The notes beneath the pieces were generated by a model. It was not told the origin of the DNA and ran no database searches. It saw only the letters and a program-made list of their open reading frames with translations. Positions 57,748 to 60,111 of a DNA stretch of 60,111 nt are shown in pieces. A program made the position numbers and the translations under genes. Source of the DNA: an uncultured Prevotella sp. (lineage in GTDB: Bacteria > Bacteroidota > Bacteroidia > Bacteroidales > Bacteroidaceae); assembly GCA_944319945.1 (NCBI GenBank), contig CALUFN010000009.1:1-60111 (forward strand). Direction: 5' to 3'. Positions within the stretch are counted from its first letter, which is position 1. The number at the start of each line of letters is the position of its first letter.

Positions 57748-59985
57748 ATGAAGATTTACAGACTCTTATTAGCCGCCGTGCTGACCCTGACGGGAGCGCG
57801 GCAGGCCGCAGCCCAGCAGACGCCCGTGTACCTTGACGACACGAAGCCGCTGGAGCAGCGCGTGGAAGACGCGCTCGGGCGCATGACAACAGCCGAGAAG
57901 ATAGCCGTGATACACGCCCAGAGCAAGTTCAGCTCGCCGGGCGTGGCGCGCCTCGGCATACCCGAATTTTGGACCGACGACGGCCCCCACGGCGTGCGCC
58001 CCGACGTGCTTTGGGACGAGTGGGTGCAGTCGGGACAGACCAACGACTCGTGCGTGGCCTTCCCCGCGCTGACGTGCCTCGCCTCTACGTGGAACCCCCG
58101 GCTGGCCCGGCTCTACGGCCGCAGCCTCGGCGAGGAGGCCCTCTACCGGGGCAAGGACATGATACTGGGCCCCGGCGTCAACATGTTCCGCACGCCGCTG
58201 GGCGGGCGCAACTTCGAGTACATGGGCGAAGACCCGCTGCTGGCCGCGCGCATGGCCGCTCCCTACGTGCGCGGACTGCAGTCTAACGGGGTGTCGGCCT
58301 GCGTGAAGCACTACGCCCTGAACAACGACGAGGCCTACCGCCACCAGGTGAACGCCGTGGTGGACGACCGCGCCCTCTACGAGATTTACCTGCCGGCGTT
58401 CAAGGCCGCCGTCAAGGAGGGCGGCGCATGGGCGCTGATGGGCAGCTACAACCTCTACGCCGACCAGCACAACTGCCACAACGAACGCCTACTTATGGAC
58501 ATACTCAAGGGCGAATGGGACTTCGACGGCGTGGTGGTGAGCGACTGGGGCGGAGCGCACGACACCCGCCAGGCCGTGGAGAACGGGCTCGACATGGAGT
58601 TCGGCACGTGGACCGACGGCCTCGTCTTCGGCCTGTCAAACGCCTACGACAACTATTACCTCGCACGGCCGTACCTCGAGCTGATACAAAAGGGCGAATA
58701 CGGCACCGAAGAGCTTGACGACAAGGTGCGCCGAGTGCTGCGACTCTTCTTCCGCACGTCGATGAACCGCAGCCGAGGCTTCGGCTCGATGAACTCCGCC
58801 GAGCACTACGCAACGGCGCGCCGCGTGGCCGGCGAGGGCATAGTGCTGCTGAAAAACGAAGGCTCGCTGCTGCCCATCGACACCATGAAGGCCAAGACCG
58901 TGCTCGTGGTGGGCGAGAACGCCGTGAAGATGATGACCGTGGGCGGAGGCAGCTCGTCGCTCAAGGCGCAGCGCGAGACGCTCCCCCTCGACGGCCTGCG
59001 CAAGGCGCTGGGCGGCAGGATCAGGGTGGACTACGCCCGCGGATACGTGGGCGACACCACCGGCAGCTGCGACGGAGTGACCGCCGCGCAGAGCCTGGCC
59101 GACTACCGCACGCCCGAAGAGCTTACGGCCGAGGCCGTGGCCAAGGCCAAGACGGCCGACTACGTGATTGTGTTCGGCGGCCTCAACAAAAGCGGCAACC
59201 AAGACTGCGAGGGCACCGACCGCCTGCAGTACGGCCTTCCCTACGGTCAGGACAGCCTGATAGAGGCACTGGCCGAGGCCAACGAGAACTTAGTCTACGT
59301 CAACATATCGGGCAATCCCGTAGCCATGCCGTGGAGCGGCAAGGTCAAGGCAATAGTGCAGGGCTGGTTTCTCGGCTCCACGGCCGGCGACGCGCTCGCC
59401 GACGTGCTCACGGGGCGCGTCAACCCGTCGGGCAAGCTGCCCTACTCATGGCTGAAGAAGCTCGACGACTACGCCCCGCACCGCCTCGGCACGTACCCCG
59501 GCACGTGGCGCGCCGACAAGAAGATCATCGACGAGAAGTACGCCGAGGGCATCTACACGGGCTACCGATGGGTGGACAAGGAGGGGCTGAAGCCGCTCTT
59601 CGCCTTCGGCCACGGCCTGAGCTACACCACCTTCAAGATAGGCAAGGCCGAGGCCGACAAGACCGAGCTGGCTCCGGGCGACAGCATAACCTTCACCCTC
59701 GACGTGACCAACACGGGCCGGCGGGCCGGCGCCGAAGTGGTGCAGCTCTACGTGCACGACTGCGAGTCAACCCTGCCCCGCCCCTACAAGGAGCTTAAGG
59801 CCTTCAGCAAAGTAAGCCTCGAGCCGGGCGAGACCAAGCGCGTGAGCCTCACCATAGGCCGCGACGCGCTGAGCTACTTCGACGACAAGGCCCACGAGTG
59901 GCGCGCCGAGCCGGGCGACTTCGAGGCCCTTATCGGCAACGCCTCGGACAACCTGACCCAGAAAGTGAAGTTTACGTTAAAATAA
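57748..59985 (+). CDS. Secreted glycoside hydrolase family 3 (beta-glucosidase/xylosidase-like)
   Basis: The start at 57748 gives 745 residues with a signal peptide ending QAAAQQ. The GH3 N-terminal barrel contains LGIPEFWTDDGPHGVRPD, GPGVNMFRTPLGGRNFEYMGEDP, SACVKHYALNNDE and the nucleophile Asp266 in GVVVSDWGGAHDT. The alpha/beta sandwich domain follows (about 360-560: GIVLLKNEGSLLPI, YVIVFGGLNKSGNQDCEGTDR), then a fibronectin-III-like C-terminal domain (about 650-745: LDVTNTGRRAGAEVVQLYVHD, LKAFSKVSLEPGETKRV). It cleaves terminal beta-linked sugars from oligosaccharides in the periplasm. With the esterase 2 kb away it suggests plant-glycan use, but no SusC/SusD pair is nearby. Confidence 0.95.
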   Translation: MKIYRLLLAAVLTLTGARQAAAQQTPVYLDDTKPLEQRVEDALGRMTTAEKIAVIHAQSKFSSPGVARLGIPEFWTDDGPHGVRPDVLWDEWVQSGQTNDSCVAFPALTCLASTWNPRLARLYGRSLGEEALYRGKDMILGPGVNMFRTPLGGRNFEYMGEDPLLAARMAAPYVRGLQSNGVSACVKHYALNNDEAYRHQVNAVVDDRALYEIYLPAFKAAVKEGGAWALMGSYNLYADQHNCHNERLLMDILKGEWDFDGVVVSDWGGAHDTRQAVENGLDMEFGTWTDGLVFGLSNAYDNYYLARPYLELIQKGEYGTEELDDKVRRVLRLFFRTSMNRSRGFGSMNSAEHYATARRVAGEGIVLLKNEGSLLPIDTMKAKTVLVVGENAVKMMTVGGGSSSLKAQRETLPLDGLRKALGGRIRVDYARGYVGDTTGSCDGVTAAQSLADYRTPEELTAEAVAKAKTADYVIVFGGLNKSGNQDCEGTDRLQYGLPYGQDSLIEALAEANENLVYVNISGNPVAMPWSGKVKAIVQGWFLGSTAGDALADVLTGRVNPSGKLPYSWLKKLDDYAPHRLGTYPGTWRADKKIIDEKYAEGIYTGYRWVDKEGLKPLFAFGHGLSYTTFKIGKAEADKTELAPGDSITFTLDVTNTGRRAGAEVVQLYVHDCESTLPRPYKELKAFSKVSLEPGETKRVSLTIGRDALSYFDDKAHEWRAEPGDFEALIGNASDNLTQKVKFTLK

Positions 59986-60111
59986 AATACGAATGCCCGC
60001 CTTGCGGTCATTCCTTGGGAATTTAAAGAAGTTTAAGAAGTTATCACTCCGCTAACGCTCCGTTAGAAGTTAAAGCCAAATGTCTTGTCAGGACGTACAG
60101 GGCTGTCGGCT
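59986..60111. other. Downstream stretch at the right edge
   Basis: No gene is visible. It contains GAATTTAAAGAAGTTTAAGAAGTTA and AAGTTAAAGCCAAATGTCTTG, the same words found in the pilus-locus gap at 28845-28940 and, as ATGTCTTG, in the repeat cores at 32325-32415 and 33863-33970. Confidence 0.5.

Overview
The window comes from a fairly GC-rich member of the Bacteroidales (phylum Bacteroidota). The evidence is promoters with the Bacteroidota -7 motif TAnnTTTG, a DUF2851-dapB-lepB-lepB-wbqC gene order, a type V (Mfa/FimB) pilus locus, PCMD and calycin-like surface proteins, an Oar-type TonB-dependent receptor, and many lipoproteins with an LxxC box. The family cannot be fixed from sequence reading alone.

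Region 1 (1 to about 7,076) is one end of an integrated element with lower GC than the chromosome. All its genes are on the minus strand. It carries a tyrosine recombinase next to the right junction, a very AT-rich 537-residue gene of unknown function, a DUF3853-like DNA-binding protein, and a tight replication-type cluster (ParB/Srx-fold protein, a 126-residue unknown, a superfamily 3 helicase). A further unknown gene runs off the left edge. The junction at 7061-7076 matches the 3' acceptor end of a tmRNA (or tRNA), followed by a strong terminator, so the element probably sits in the 3' end of ssrA.

Region 2 (7,353-12,304) holds a bile-acid:sodium-symporter-like transporter and, divergent from it, a three-gene envelope operon (PCMD lipoprotein, outer-membrane beta-barrel, calycin/PCMD secreted protein) with a well-formed promoter. 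Region 3 (12,498-18,903) has DUF2851, dapB, an active lepB, a second LepB homologue that has lost both catalytic residues, wbqC and a GT4 glycosyltransferase.

Region 4 (19,201-34,561, minus strand) is a seven-gene type V pilus locus: DUF3575, DUF3868/OmpA-like, lipidated fimbrillin, Mfa2/FimB-like anchor, two more lipidated fimbrillins, and a 2,100-residue terminal protein with a C-terminal sorting-like domain that I propose as the tip adhesin. A large hairpin separates the fimbrillin gene from the genes after it.

Region 5 (35,065-60,111) is mixed chromosomal DNA: a nucleotide pyrophosphatase/phosphodiesterase, an Oar-like receptor, a fluoride channel coupled to a cysteine-less thioredoxin-fold lipoprotein, pnp, a DKNYY-repeat protein, an ECF sigma/anti-sigma-like pair, argB, speA, aroK, topA, a duplicated-domain lipoprotein, a two-lobed retropepsin-like protease, an esterase, a NUDIX hydrolase, a small secreted protein and a GH3 glycosidase.

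Between genes the window is rich in repeated DNA. A paired-hairpin repeat occurs at several loci. Several intergenic palindromes have arms built from short tandem words, one of them a 30-bp perfect inverted repeat around a promoter. There is also a 187-bp nested inverted repeat and a candidate structured RNA upstream of pnp. These, the unknown cargo gene and the giant adhesin are the parts most worth a second look.
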